From the NCBI GenBank assembly GCA_023485685.1, contig JAMCZK010000042.1, forward strand, positions 1 through 40,303: 40,303 nucleotides of DNA, given 5' to 3'. This DNA comes from Chloroflexota bacterium. GTDB taxonomy: Bacteria; Chloroflexota; Anaerolineae; Anaerolineales; UBA11579. Below the pieces are notes generated by a model. The model searched no databases. It was given only the letters and a program-made list of their open reading frames with translations, and was not told the origin of the DNA. Positions 9,247 through 18,850 of this stretch are shown here, in pieces (position 1 is the first letter of the stretch; the number at the start of each line of letters is the position of its first letter). Made by a program: the position numbers and the translations under genes.

Positions 9247-10083
9247 ATGCCAAAAGAAAAGACAAAATCCAGCGAGGATAAAGGGGAAAAAGGACAAAAA
9301 CGGGCTACAGGCGGCGCCCGGGCCATCTGGTCTGGGGCAATCGCCTTTGGCCTGATTAATATCCCGGTCAAGCTGTTCTCGGCCACTCAGGAACATGAGT
9401 TGGCCTTCCATCAACTGCGTAAAAGCGATATGTCGCGCATCAAATACCTGCGCGTGGCAGCCAATGACGGTCAGGAGGTTCCTTACGAGGATATCGTCAA
9501 AGGATATGAGATCGAGGAGGGTGTGCACGTTGTAATCGATGAGGAGGATCTCCAGAAGGCCGCACCCAAAAAGACGCAAACCATCGAGATCGTTTCCTTT
9601 GCCGACGAAGATGAAATTGACAGCATCTATTTTGAAAAACCCTACTTCACCGCCCCCGACAAGAATGCAGTCCGGGCTTACGTCCTTTTGCGGGAGGCAT
9701 TGAAGGAGACCAAGAAAGTCGCCATCGCCAAGTTCGTCTTGCGCACCAAAGAGAATCTTGCCATCCTCAAGCCTGAAGGCGATGCCCTCATTCTGAATCA
9801 GATCCGCTTCCAATCTGAATTGCGCGAGCGCGAACACCTTAATCTGCCCGGCGCAGAGGATATGAAGAAGCAGGAACTCGATCTCGCCGTAAGCCTGGTA
9901 AATCAGCTTACCGACAAGTTCAAACCGGAAGAGTTCACGGACACATTTACCGATGAGTTAAAGCAGATCATCGAGCAAAAGGCCAAGGGCATTGACATTA
10001 CTGCGGAATTGGCTAAGCTTGAAGCGCCGGCTGACACCGATTTGTTAGAGACCTTGCGAGCCAGCCTGGAAAAGGCAAAATAG
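9247..10083 (+). CDS. ku: Non-homologous end joining protein Ku
   Basis: RAIWSGAIAFGLINIPVKLFSATQEHELAFHQL and KYLRVAANDGQEVPYEDIVKGYE are bacterial Ku signatures; adjacent ligD. Confidence 0.95.
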   Translation: MPKEKTKSSEDKGEKGQKRATGGARAIWSGAIAFGLINIPVKLFSATQEHELAFHQLRKSDMSRIKYLRVAANDGQEVPYEDIVKGYEIEEGVHVVIDEEDLQKAAPKKTQTIEIVSFADEDEIDSIYFEKPYFTAPDKNAVRAYVLLREALKETKKVAIAKFVLRTKENLAILKPEGDALILNQIRFQSELREREHLNLPGAEDMKKQELDLAVSLVNQLTDKFKPEEFTDTFTDELKQIIEQKAKGIDITAELAKLEAPADTDLLETLRASLEKAK

Positions 10084-10175
10084 CAAATCCGCTGAGCAAT
10101 TTCGCTTGCAGCCGTAGGGGCGGAGCCTGTCCCGAGTGAGCCGCTAAGCGGCGACGAGGGATCTAAGACCCGCCC

Positions 10176-10202
10176 GTCATTGCGAGCGAAGCGAGCAATG
10201 AC
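10176..10202. repeat. REP-like palindrome GTCATTGC-GAGCGAAGCGA-GCAATGAC
   Basis: 8-bp perfect arms; same motif recurs at many other intergenic sites in the window. Confidence 0.85.
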
Positions 10203-10205
10203 TAA

Positions 10206-12803
10206 ATGCCAGATCAAGCGGATAGCTTAAAGGAATATCGCCAGAAACGCGATTTCCGCAAAACCAGTGAACCCGCGGGCGACCTCAAACAGGCGGGCGC
10301 CCAAGCAAAGCGCGCCGAACAGGCGCGCTTTGTCGTGCAAATGCACGCCGCCACCCGCTTGCATTACGACTTCCGTCTCGAAGTCAATGGCCTGCTCAAA
10401 TCCTGGGCGGTGCCGCAGGGGCCATCCACCGACCCACAGGTTAAGCGTTTGGCGGTCGAGACCGAAGACCACCCGATGGAGTATCTGGACTACGAAGGCG
10501 TGATCCCTAAAGGCGAATACGGCGCCGGCCCCGTGATCGTTTGGGACACCGGGACTTACGAAAATATACGCGCCGAGAAGCGCAAACCGTACACCATGGA
10601 ACAAGCCTACCAGGAGGGATTGATCGAAATCAGGCTCGACGGCGAAAAACTGCACGGTGAATACGCACTGGTGCGCACCAAATTCCAAGGCGACCAAAAG
10701 AATTGGTTGCTGGTGAAAATGAAGGATAGCTATGCCGACCCGGAACTCGACATCGTTGCCGAGTTCCCTAATTCGGTGAAGAGCGGCAAGACCATCGAGC
10801 AGGTCAGCGACGAGGCCAGCCATAACGCCATGCACCCGGCCCTGAAAATGATTCCCGAAGAGTACCTCGATCGCCTGGAAGAATCCGCTTACCCCGGCTG
10901 GCAGGAGCCCATGCTGGCGACGCCTGCTGACAAGCCGTTCTCGCGCGCCGATTGGATCTACGAACAAAAACTGGACGGCCAGCGCTGCATCATCTTCCGC
11001 AAAGCTGATCAGGTGCAGATGGTATCGCGCAACAAGATCATCGTCACACAGCAGTATCCCGAATTGGCTGCTGCACTCAAAGCGCAGGGCAAAGGCGATT
11101 TTGTGGTGGATGGCGAGATCGTGGCCTTCGAAAATGGGCGCACCAGTTTCGAACAAATGCAGAAGCGCATGCATGTGACCAAACCCAGTAAAGAACTCAT
11201 TGCCGAGACCAAAGTTTATTTGTACTTATTCGACATCCTTTATCTGGATGGTCATTCCACAACCAAGCTGCCGCTGACCGAGCGCAAAGAAGTACTGAAA
11301 GAAGTCGTCGAATACAAGGATCCGCTGCGCTACATGGAACATCGCGAAGGCGACGGCGAGAAATTCCTGAAAGAAGCCTGCGCCCAGGGGTTGGAAGGGT
11401 TGATCGCCAAGGACGGCAATTCGCAGTACCAGCACTGCCGCTCCAGCAGTTGGCTGAAATTCAAGTGCGTGCGCAGCCAGGAAGCCGTCATCGGCGGCTG
11501 GACCGAAGGAACCTCTGGAATGCGCGGCTTCGGCTCGCTGCTGGTGGGCACCTACCAGGATGGCAAGCTGCTTTTCGCCGGCGGTGTAGGCACCGGCTTT
11601 AACGACAAGGCCATTCGCGATATCCGTTTGAAACTCGATGAGCTGGCTGCCGATAAGAATCCGTTTGAGCCTGACCCCTGGCTGCCTGACACCGATGTGC
11701 ATTGGGTGAAGCCGGAACTGGTAGCCCAGGTCGGCCATAGCGATTGGACCAAACAGGGCAAGATGCGCCATCCGCGCTTCCTGGGGCTGCGCACCGACAA
11801 GGACCCGCGCGAAGTGGTGCGCGAGACCCCGAATGCGGTTGCCCCGCCGCCAATGGACGGCGGCGCGCCGGGGCGGGGCAGGGCGATCTCCAAGGATGTT
11901 TGGCGCGTCGTGGAGGGGCAGCGTATCAAACTGAGCAACCTGGACAAGGTCTTGTTCCCCGGCGGCATCACCAAAGGGCAGGTGATCGACTATTACGAAC
12001 AGATCGCTTCAACCATGCTGCCGCATATCAAGGACCGTCCGCTCAACATGGAACGCTTCCCGGATGGCATCCAAAAGAAGGGTTTCTATCACAAAGAGGC
12101 GCCAGAATATTTCCCCAGGTACATTGATTTAGTCGAGGTGGAGGTCAGCGAAACCGAAACCCAAATGCAGCCGATGGCCAATAAGGCTGCCAGCCTTGTT
12201 TACTTGGTGCAGATGGCCGCGCTGACTCTGCACCACTGGATGAGCCGCAAACAGGACCTGCACAAGCCCGATAAGATCGTATTCGACCTCGACCCTTCGA
12301 CCGAAGAAGGCTGGGAGGTGGTCATCGAAGGCGCCTACGATCTGCGCGCCATGCTCACCGAGATGGGCTTGCCCTCCTTCGTCATGGTCACCGGCTCGCG
12401 CGGGCTGCATATCGGCCTGCCGATAAAGCCCGAGCACGATTACGCCACTGTGCAGCTATTCACCAAGGCGGTGTGCACCACGCTCGAGCGCCGCGACCCG
12501 AAGTTCACTACCAAGTTCCGTAAGGAAAAACGCAAGGACCGCGTTTTTCTGGATTATCTGCGCAACCGTTACGGGCATACCAGCGTGGCGCCTTACACCA
12601 TTCGGGCGCGCAACGGGGCGCCGGTAGCCGCGCCCATCGATTGGGAGGAGCTGAAGGATCCCAAGCTGCGCTCGAACCAATTCACCATTGCCAATGTAAT
12701 CGAGCGGGTGACAAAGATCGGTGACCCGTGGAGGGATTTCGACAGCTTCCAGACCTCGCTGCCGAGCTTCGAGAAGATCGAAAAAGTGCTGGCGGGAAAA
12801 TAG
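10206..12803 (+). CDS. ligD: Multifunctional DNA ligase D (3'-phosphoesterase - ATP-dependent ligase - primase/polymerase)
   Basis: PE domain MHAATRLHYDFRLEVNG; ligase motif I EQKLDGQR; C-terminal LigD Pol domain (LSNLDKVLFPGGITKGQVIDYYEQIA). Confidence 0.95.
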   Translation: MPDQADSLKEYRQKRDFRKTSEPAGDLKQAGAQAKRAEQARFVVQMHAATRLHYDFRLEVNGLLKSWAVPQGPSTDPQVKRLAVETEDHPMEYLDYEGVIPKGEYGAGPVIVWDTGTYENIRAEKRKPYTMEQAYQEGLIEIRLDGEKLHGEYALVRTKFQGDQKNWLLVKMKDSYADPELDIVAEFPNSVKSGKTIEQVSDEASHNAMHPALKMIPEEYLDRLEESAYPGWQEPMLATPADKPFSRADWIYEQKLDGQRCIIFRKADQVQMVSRNKIIVTQQYPELAAALKAQGKGDFVVDGEIVAFENGRTSFEQMQKRMHVTKPSKELIAETKVYLYLFDILYLDGHSTTKLPLTERKEVLKEVVEYKDPLRYMEHREGDGEKFLKEACAQGLEGLIAKDGNSQYQHCRSSSWLKFKCVRSQEAVIGGWTEGTSGMRGFGSLLVGTYQDGKLLFAGGVGTGFNDKAIRDIRLKLDELAADKNPFEPDPWLPDTDVHWVKPELVAQVGHSDWTKQGKMRHPRFLGLRTDKDPREVVRETPNAVAPPPMDGGAPGRGRAISKDVWRVVEGQRIKLSNLDKVLFPGGITKGQVIDYYEQIASTMLPHIKDRPLNMERFPDGIQKKGFYHKEAPEYFPRYIDLVEVEVSETETQMQPMANKAASLVYLVQMAALTLHHWMSRKQDLHKPDKIVFDLDPSTEEGWEVVIEGAYDLRAMLTEMGLPSFVMVTGSRGLHIGLPIKPEHDYATVQLFTKAVCTTLERRDPKFTTKFRKEKRKDRVFLDYLRNRYGHTSVAPYTIRARNGAPVAAPIDWEELKDPKLRSNQFTIANVIERVTKIGDPWRDFDSFQTSLPSFEKIEKVLAGK

Positions 12804-12882
12804 ACCTCACCCCCGACCCCTCTCCATCTTTTGATGGAGAGGGGAGAACGTCATGATGGTCAGTCTTCAAATAACGATAAGT

Positions 12883-13106
12883 CGTCATTGCGAGGAGCAC
12901 GCTCATGCTTTGCATGAGCAGCGGACGAAGCAAACTCGAATCACGAACATGTTATCAATTCAATGTTTGACGTAAGTTCGTTTACGGCTTGCATTTATCG
13001 CAACCAGTCTGGTTCCTCCTTAGGGGAATAAAAATGGATTCTCTTCGAGATTGCCACGTCGGCTTTCGCCGCGCAGCGGCTCAAAAACGCCTCCTCGCAA
13101 TGACGG
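12883..13106. repeat. MITE-like inverted-repeat element, copy 1
   Basis: Begins CGTCATTGCGAGGAG and ends CTCCTCGCAATGACGG; internal CTCGAATC ... TCTTCGAGATTGCCACGT. Confidence 0.8.
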
Positions 13107-13181
13107 AGTAGCCTCAACCTCTACGCCGCCGCTCGCCGAAGATCCGCCAGGCGGCCTGGCGATGCTGCCAATCGAGTAAAG

Positions 13182-14444
13182 TCAACTGGGATTGGCTTCA
13201 GCAGTTATCGGAACAATCTCCATCCGTTTCAAAGCTAATCCAGCCACAAAAGCTACACCGATGACAACGGCCGCCAGGTCAAACACGGACCGTGGGCTGA
13301 TATTCTGGTAGACATAGCCGGCCAGGATCGGTCCAACGATAAGCGCCAGGCTGCGCGCGGATTGATAGAGTCCCAATAGGTAACCGCGTGCCTGGCGCTG
13401 CCCAAAGCGAGTCACCAGCGATTGCATACTGGGTTCGCTGACCCCAAAACCGAAAGCGTACGGCGCGAAAAGGAAAGTTGCGATGATGGCGTTACTGCTG
13501 CTCGCCAGCCCGAGGAAAGCCAGTGCAATTGCCGCCTGGCCGATGAGCAAAAGGGTGCGTTCGCCGAACCTGCCAACCAGAGGACGGATGAGGACCAGTT
13601 GAGTCAATACTTGCATGCTGCCATTGAATGCAAACATCAAACCGATATAGAACTTGACCCTTTCTGGAAATTGAGGATTGGTGAAGATCACATGATCTGC
13701 AAACAGGGAAAAGGTGGAAGGCATGCTGGAAAATGCCAGCGAGCCAATAAAACCGATCACTAAAACCAGCAGGAGGGCTAGGATATTCTTCCAAGGGATG
13801 CGCTGCACTCCGTTGCCATGTCGATTGTCGCTGCGTTCTTCTTCTGTGAGTGATTCTTTCAATGTGAACAAGGTGAGCAGTAATGTGATCGCCGTGATAA
13901 CGGTAGCCCCAATGAACGGCATCACCTGCCCGTAGTTGCTCAGGATTCCGCCAAAAGCGGGACCAAAAATAAAGCCTGCGCCAATTGCGCCTTGCAATAA
14001 ACCTAAGCCGTGAGCGCGGTGATCCTCGGGGGTGATATCGCTGATGTAAGCCTGGGCAATGGTGATGTTGCCGCCGGTGATCCCATCCAGGATGCGGCCG
14101 GCGAACAAAATAAGCATACCTCCGCTCACCGGAAGGGCGAAATTGAGAGCGTCGATCTTTTGACCCAGAGGAATGGCAAAGATAAACAGCATGAACGCCA
14201 CCACGGTTCCCAGCTGGCTGATGATCAGGAGCGGACGCCTGCCATAGCGATCAGACAGCCGGCCGAGGACTGGCGCCGCCAGGAATTGGGCGCCAAAGAA
14301 GGCGCTGGAGAGCAGGGTGATCTGGATGACGCTACCCTGGAAGGTCCCCTGGGCATAGAGTGGCAGGATAGGGATGATGACACCCGCGCCAAGGATGTTG
14401 GTGAAGATGATGAGCAGGATAGGGAAGAGGCGCTTTAGATCCAT
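13182..14444 (-). CDS. MFS transporter (TetA/multidrug-like)
   Basis: 12-TM pattern; GRLSDRYGRRPLLI MFS motif A; GRILDGITGGNITIAQAYISDITP. Confidence 0.88.
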   Translation of the reverse strand: MDLKRLFPILLIIFTNILGAGVIIPILPLYAQGTFQGSVIQITLLSSAFFGAQFLAAPVLGRLSDRYGRRPLLIISQLGTVVAFMLFIFAIPLGQKIDALNFALPVSGGMLILFAGRILDGITGGNITIAQAYISDITPEDHRAHGLGLLQGAIGAGFIFGPAFGGILSNYGQVMPFIGATVITAITLLLTLFTLKESLTEEERSDNRHGNGVQRIPWKNILALLLVLVIGFIGSLAFSSMPSTFSLFADHVIFTNPQFPERVKFYIGLMFAFNGSMQVLTQLVLIRPLVGRFGERTLLLIGQAAIALAFLGLASSSNAIIATFLFAPYAFGFGVSEPSMQSLVTRFGQRQARGYLLGLYQSARSLALIVGPILAGYVYQNISPRSVFDLAAVVIGVAFVAGLALKRMEIVPITAEANPS

Positions 14445-14515
14445 GTGGGTATTAGGCGAACGCTATCTAGACGGATTGACCTAAGGATACCTTACGCTGA
14501 TCGCGCTCTTTTATT

Positions 14516-14815
14516 CGTCATTGCGAGAGCCTGTCCCGAGTTAGGTTCAGGCAAGCCTGAACCGTATTGCGAGCGAGCTTCATTTGCGAGCGTGGCAACC
14601 TTCAGCCGCCCGCGGCGGCGACGAGGGAAGCACGCTCATGCAGAGCATGAGCAGCGGACGAAGCAACCTCGAATCTTAGTAACTTTTTCGAACTCAAGCG
14701 TGACGTAAAACCTATACGGCTCTACTAATATTCCAAACTAACGAATCTCTTCGAGATTGCCACGTTGGGCTTTCGCCGCTGCGGCGGCTCAAAAACGCCC
14801 TCCTCGCAATGACGG
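14516..14815. repeat. MITE-like inverted-repeat element, copy 2
   Basis: CGTCATTGCGAGAG ... CCTCCTCGCAATGACGG with the same internal blocks as copy 1. Confidence 0.8.
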
Positions 14816-14939
14816 ATGTAGGCAAGGCGCACCGCCGTGCGCGTTCAGCGCTGTCTCTTTACGGCGATTTCCTTGTCTAACTGTTTGACAAATCACCGTA
14901 TTTTCACGCAAAAACCTAATTCCGATTAATAATACGCGC

Positions 14940-15488
14940 ATGATCTCAAGAGAAATGCTCTACGCTCTTCTCCTCGGCCTGCCCGAAAAATACTTCGAGC
15001 ATCTCGATTGGCCGTGGCCGTGGGTTGCAAAATCCATCCGCATCGGGCTCAACCAAGGTCTCGATCCTTTGTCCGCGCTGAAATCGGGGTTCGCACGCTT
15101 GGGAGACCAACCGCTTGCGAAGGTCAAAGAAACACTTCTCAGCATCCTCCTGGTAATGGAAATACCGGGGCTTTCCTATCGCCAGCGCGAGGCACTCGTC
15201 GCTTTGCGCTCGGTGAAGGCTGCTTCATTGGCTCAGATGTGCCGTATCCTGGCCCAAGACCGCCGCAACACCTATCGCCGCATGAACGCACTTGTAAGCA
15301 AAGGCCTTGCCTTTCGGTTCTATCAACCCGGAGGCGTGCACTATTTCGCCATCTCTACTCCGATGGATAGATCGCTCAAACACGAGATTAATCACTTCAT
15401 CGATGACCTGATCAAGGAATTTTCGGCTGAAGCCGCGACACAATCGACACAACCTACACAATCGACACGACAGACACTTTCGCCATGA
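14940..15488 (+). CDS. Winged-helix-like hypothetical protein with low-complexity Thr/Gln/Ser tail
   Basis: LSYRQREALVALRSVKAASLAQMCRILAQDRRNTYRRMNALVSKGLAFRFYQPGGVHYFAIS resembles a MarR/TrmB-like winged helix. Confidence 0.6.
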   Translation: MISREMLYALLLGLPEKYFEHLDWPWPWVAKSIRIGLNQGLDPLSALKSGFARLGDQPLAKVKETLLSILLVMEIPGLSYRQREALVALRSVKAASLAQMCRILAQDRRNTYRRMNALVSKGLAFRFYQPGGVHYFAISTPMDRSLKHEINHFIDDLIKEFSAEAATQSTQPTQSTRQTLSP

Positions 15489-15535
15489 TCGACGACACAA
15501 GCCCAACCTACACAGCGACTTGACGCATCTTAATT

Positions 15536-15819
15536 CGTCTTTGCGAGAGCTTGTCCCGAGCGAGCCGCCGTTGGCGGCGACGAGGGAAGCACGCTCCTGC
15601 GAAGCATGCCCCGCCCGACTCGTCATTGCGAGGAAGCCGAATGAAAATGAGGCTGCACGAAGCAACCTCGAATCAGAATCATGTAAATTTTTCCAAGCTC
15701 GTCGTAAATCAGCTTCTCTTACGGCATTTCTTCTACCTGATCGATCAACCATCTTCGAGATTGCCACGTCGGGCAGCGCCGATTAAAAACGGCGCTAAGC
15801 GCCCTCCTCGCAATGACGG
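15536..15819. repeat. MITE-like inverted-repeat element, copy 3
   Basis: CGTCTTTGCGAGAG ... CCCTCCTCGCAATGACGG with shared internal blocks; ends 1 bp before the dinG stop codon. Confidence 0.8.
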
Positions 15820-15820
15820 A

Positions 15821-18622
15821 TTAGAAACCCAGCCACTGGCTTGCCGCCCGCGGCAGATCCGCCAGGCGGCCGCGCTTGATCGTGCATGGCGGCAGGGATT
15901 CGATGAACAGCTTGCCATACTCCTTGCTCACGATGCGCTTGTCGAAGACGGCCACCACGCCGCGGTCAGACTGCGTGCGGATCAGGCGGCCGAAGCCCTG
16001 CCGGAAGCGCAGGATGGCTTCAGGCACCTGGTACTCGTAAAAGGGCGATTCGAAGGTCTCGGAGCGGGCGGCCACGATGGGGTCGCTGGGCACGTCGAAG
16101 GGCAGGCGGATGATGGCCAGCACCGACAGCGCCGGCCCGGGGATATCCACGCCTTCCCAGAAGGCGCGGGTGCCCAGCAGCACGGCGCCTTCGCTGGATT
16201 TGAAGCTTTCCAGCAAGGTGTGCGGCGAAGCGCCTTCGCCCTGCTCGTAGATCTGGATGCCGGCTGCGGCCAACGGCCCGGCGATGGCCTGCGAGGTGCG
16301 GCGCAATTGCTCGTATGAAGTGAACAGCGCCAGCGTGCGGCCGCCGACGGCCTTGGCCAGCTGGATCAAGCCACGCTCCACGGCGGCCTGGTAGGGCCCG
16401 CGCTCGGCGGGCTCGGGGATGTCTTCAATGAGGTAGAGCAGCGCGGTGGTCTCGTAGTCGAAAGGCGAGCCGAGCGATAGCTCTTCGGCGTGTTCGGCGT
16501 GCAGGCGGCGCTTGAGGTAATCGAATTCGCCCGCCGCCGTCAGCGTTGCCGAGGTGAGCACCACGCCGGTCTTCTTGTGCCAGATGTGTTCCTCCATTAA
16601 TTCACCGACCTGCAATGGAGCCGCCTGCAGCGTTAACTGATGCTGGCGCTGGGGATTGATCTCTACCCAATAGATCATGCCTTCCTCCGGCTTGAAGACG
16701 AAACCTTCCATTTGTTTCTTCAAATCCTGCAGGGCGCGGTAGCTGTTGCCGATGTTGCCGCGGATGTCTTCGATCTCTTCTTCGGCGTTAGCCATTATGT
16801 CTTTGAGCCCACGCCCGATCTGTTCGACGCAGTCGAGCAGATTGTCCAGGATCTTGCGCGAATTATCCCAGGCTGCTTCGATCATTACCCAGTTTGGTTG
16901 CCTGCGCGTGCTTTCCAAAATGCGTTCCTGGTGAGCGTAATCGCCGAGCGGCCTGCCTTCGCGCTGTTCTTCCAGGAAAATTTTCAGCTCCGTGAATACT
17001 TTCGTGAACTGGTTCTGGAACTGGAAGGCGTCATCCGTGGCGCGCTCGACCAGGGCGATCAGCGCGCCGTATTGGCTGGGCTGCAATAGATGCTGGGCGA
17101 TCGCCAGCAAGCGCCCGAGCTGCCCCGATTTGCTGCCGCCCAGTTCGCGCAGCAAGCGCTCGGGCTCTATCTGGGTGATGCGCACGCTGAGCGCGCTGGT
17201 GGTAGCCGCTTCGAGGTGGTGCGCCTCGTCAACGATCAGGTATTGATAATCCGGAAGCACACGGCTGCCAGTGGCCAGGTCGGCGAGCAGCAACGCGTGG
17301 TTTACGACCAGGAGGTGCGCGTTTTGCGCGGCTTCGTGGGCGCGGTGGAATGGACAGATGCCGCTCATGCGCCGCACACAAGTCTCTTCCGTGCAGTTCT
17401 CATCGGCGGCCGAGATGCGGCCCCATACGGCGCGTTCACCGTTACCATTCAAGTTGATCTCGCCGCGGTCGCCGCTTTCCGTATCTTGCAGCCAAACCAG
17501 TACTTTGCCCAAGACGCGCAGCTCGTCGGCAGTCTCCGGGCCGCGGCGGCGCAGCGCCACCAGGCGCCGAGGGCACACATAATTATTGCGGCCCTTGAGG
17601 ACTGTGGCATTCAGCGGCATGCCGAGCGCGGCCCGCAGGTCAGGGATGTCTTTGTAGATCAGTTGGTCTTGCAAGTTGATCGTGTTGGTGGAGATGACCA
17701 CGCGGCTGTCGTTCTTCAGCGCCCACAGTGCAGCGGGGATCAAATAAGCCATGGTTTTACCGGTGCCGGTGCCGGCTTCCACCAGAAGATGTTTCCCCTG
17801 GCTTAATGTATCAGTGACGGCGCGCAACATCTCCACCTGTTGGCTGCGCTGCTCGAATTCGGCGAAGCTCTTCGAAAAAGCGCCGCCATGTTGCAGCCAG
17901 GCGGCGGTCTCTTCCAGGTCCAGGGATTTGGGCTCGGGCACCTCACCTTGCCGCGACCGCAGGCCCTGCGGATCCGGGCGCGTAAAGATGGGGCCGCGCC
18001 AGCCCTCCCGCGTCGACAGTGCTAACATCTCGGCCCCGCGTGCCTTCAGCGCCTGACGGAACGGCCAGTCGCCGCTCCAGCTTTGTTCCTCGCCCAGGCT
18101 GGCGATCTCGTTCAGCAAGTCGATAGGTAGTTCGAGGATCTTCTCATAAAGCTGCTGGTACACGGCCTGGGTGACGCGGGCATCGTCCAGGGCGCGGTGG
18201 GTAGCCGGCAGCAGGATATTGAGTTGCTGGCCCAGCGCACCCAGGTTGTAGCGCATGGCACGCGGCATCAGCACCGCGGCCATATCGTAGGTATCGATCA
18301 CTTCGTTATCGCGGAACAGGCCGTAGCGTCGGAGAAAGGATAGGTCGAAGGCGATCCGTTGGCCCAGGATGGGGGCCTGGCCGGCGAATTTGGCCAGATC
18401 AGCCACCACGTCGCGGATACCGGGCGCTTCACGTACCATGGCGTCGGTAATGCCGGTTAGCTGGGTGATGAAAGGGGGGATGCGCCGATCGGGATTGACC
18501 AGGCTATGCCACTCACCTTCGATGCGCTTTCCATCGAAGCGGACGGCGCCGATCTCCAGGATGGCGTCCTTTTCGGAGTCGAGGCCAGTACTTTCGATGT
18601 CAAGAGCCACGATGGTGGGCAT
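15821..18622 (-). CDS. dinG: DinG-family helicase with N-terminal DnaQ-like 3'-5' exonuclease domain
   Basis: Exo motif IVALDIESTGLDSEKDAILEIGAVRF; Walker A VEAGTGTGKT; DEAHH box; Fe-S-type cysteines (CPRRL...CTEETCVRRMSGICPF). Confidence 0.92.
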   Translation of the reverse strand: MPTIVALDIESTGLDSEKDAILEIGAVRFDGKRIEGEWHSLVNPDRRIPPFITQLTGITDAMVREAPGIRDVVADLAKFAGQAPILGQRIAFDLSFLRRYGLFRDNEVIDTYDMAAVLMPRAMRYNLGALGQQLNILLPATHRALDDARVTQAVYQQLYEKILELPIDLLNEIASLGEEQSWSGDWPFRQALKARGAEMLALSTREGWRGPIFTRPDPQGLRSRQGEVPEPKSLDLEETAAWLQHGGAFSKSFAEFEQRSQQVEMLRAVTDTLSQGKHLLVEAGTGTGKTMAYLIPAALWALKNDSRVVISTNTINLQDQLIYKDIPDLRAALGMPLNATVLKGRNNYVCPRRLVALRRRGPETADELRVLGKVLVWLQDTESGDRGEINLNGNGERAVWGRISAADENCTEETCVRRMSGICPFHRAHEAAQNAHLLVVNHALLLADLATGSRVLPDYQYLIVDEAHHLEAATTSALSVRITQIEPERLLRELGGSKSGQLGRLLAIAQHLLQPSQYGALIALVERATDDAFQFQNQFTKVFTELKIFLEEQREGRPLGDYAHQERILESTRRQPNWVMIEAAWDNSRKILDNLLDCVEQIGRGLKDIMANAEEEIEDIRGNIGNSYRALQDLKKQMEGFVFKPEEGMIYWVEINPQRQHQLTLQAAPLQVGELMEEHIWHKKTGVVLTSATLTAAGEFDYLKRRLHAEHAEELSLGSPFDYETTALLYLIEDIPEPAERGPYQAAVERGLIQLAKAVGGRTLALFTSYEQLRRTSQAIAGPLAAAGIQIYEQGEGASPHTLLESFKSSEGAVLLGTRAFWEGVDIPGPALSVLAIIRLPFDVPSDPIVAARSETFESPFYEYQVPEAILRFRQGFGRLIRTQSDRGVVAVFDKRIVSKEYGKLFIESLPPCTIKRGRLADLPRAASQWLGF

Positions 18623-18658
18623 GGCCGGGATTATAACATCTGTTCTATTTTAGTCTGT

Positions 18659-18747
18659 TAGTCCAGTAGTTTGGCAGTTTGTAGTTTTGGAAAAACCAAA
18701 ACGTAATTGCTTCAACAAAAGTAATCGACTACCAAACTACGTGACTA
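18659..18747. repeat. Imperfect inverted repeat TAGTC-NN-GTAGTTTGG / CCAAACTAC-NN-GACTA with nested hairpin
   Basis: Arms at 18659-18674 and 18732-18747; nested GTTTTGG-AAAAA-CCAAAAC hairpin. Confidence 0.75.
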
Positions 18748-18850
18748 TCTAACTAAGGAACTAAGTGTGACCCTTCACAAGCCAGCCGCCAGGACTATAA
18801 TTAAGGTTTGTGTTTGCCGCCGAATTGACGGCAAAGAATGAGAGAAAGCG

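Noticed and set aside
10227-11174. 315-aa minus-strand ORF opposite ligD (also 11226-11771 and 11552-11974)
   Set aside because: Shadow ORFs antisense to a clearly coding ligD; composition is explained by codon bias on the other strand.
9247-12803. Ku-LigD as a candidate novel defence or repair system
   Set aside because: Standard bacterial NHEJ pair with a known PE-Lig-Pol domain order; only the repeat in the spacer is unusual.
15430-15525. Possible CRISPR-like short repeats
   Set aside because: Units are about 8 bp, degenerate, with no spacers; this is a microsatellite-like tract.
12883-15819. Possible CRISPR or integron attC array from the spaced palindromes
   Set aside because: Elements are 224-300 bp, intergenic and separated by normal genes; no integrase or cas genes; MITE/REP-like explanation fits better.
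16640-17806. Plus-strand ORFs of 149 and 238 aa opposite dinG
   Set aside because: Antisense shadow ORFs of a high-GC gene with recognisable motifs on the minus strand.
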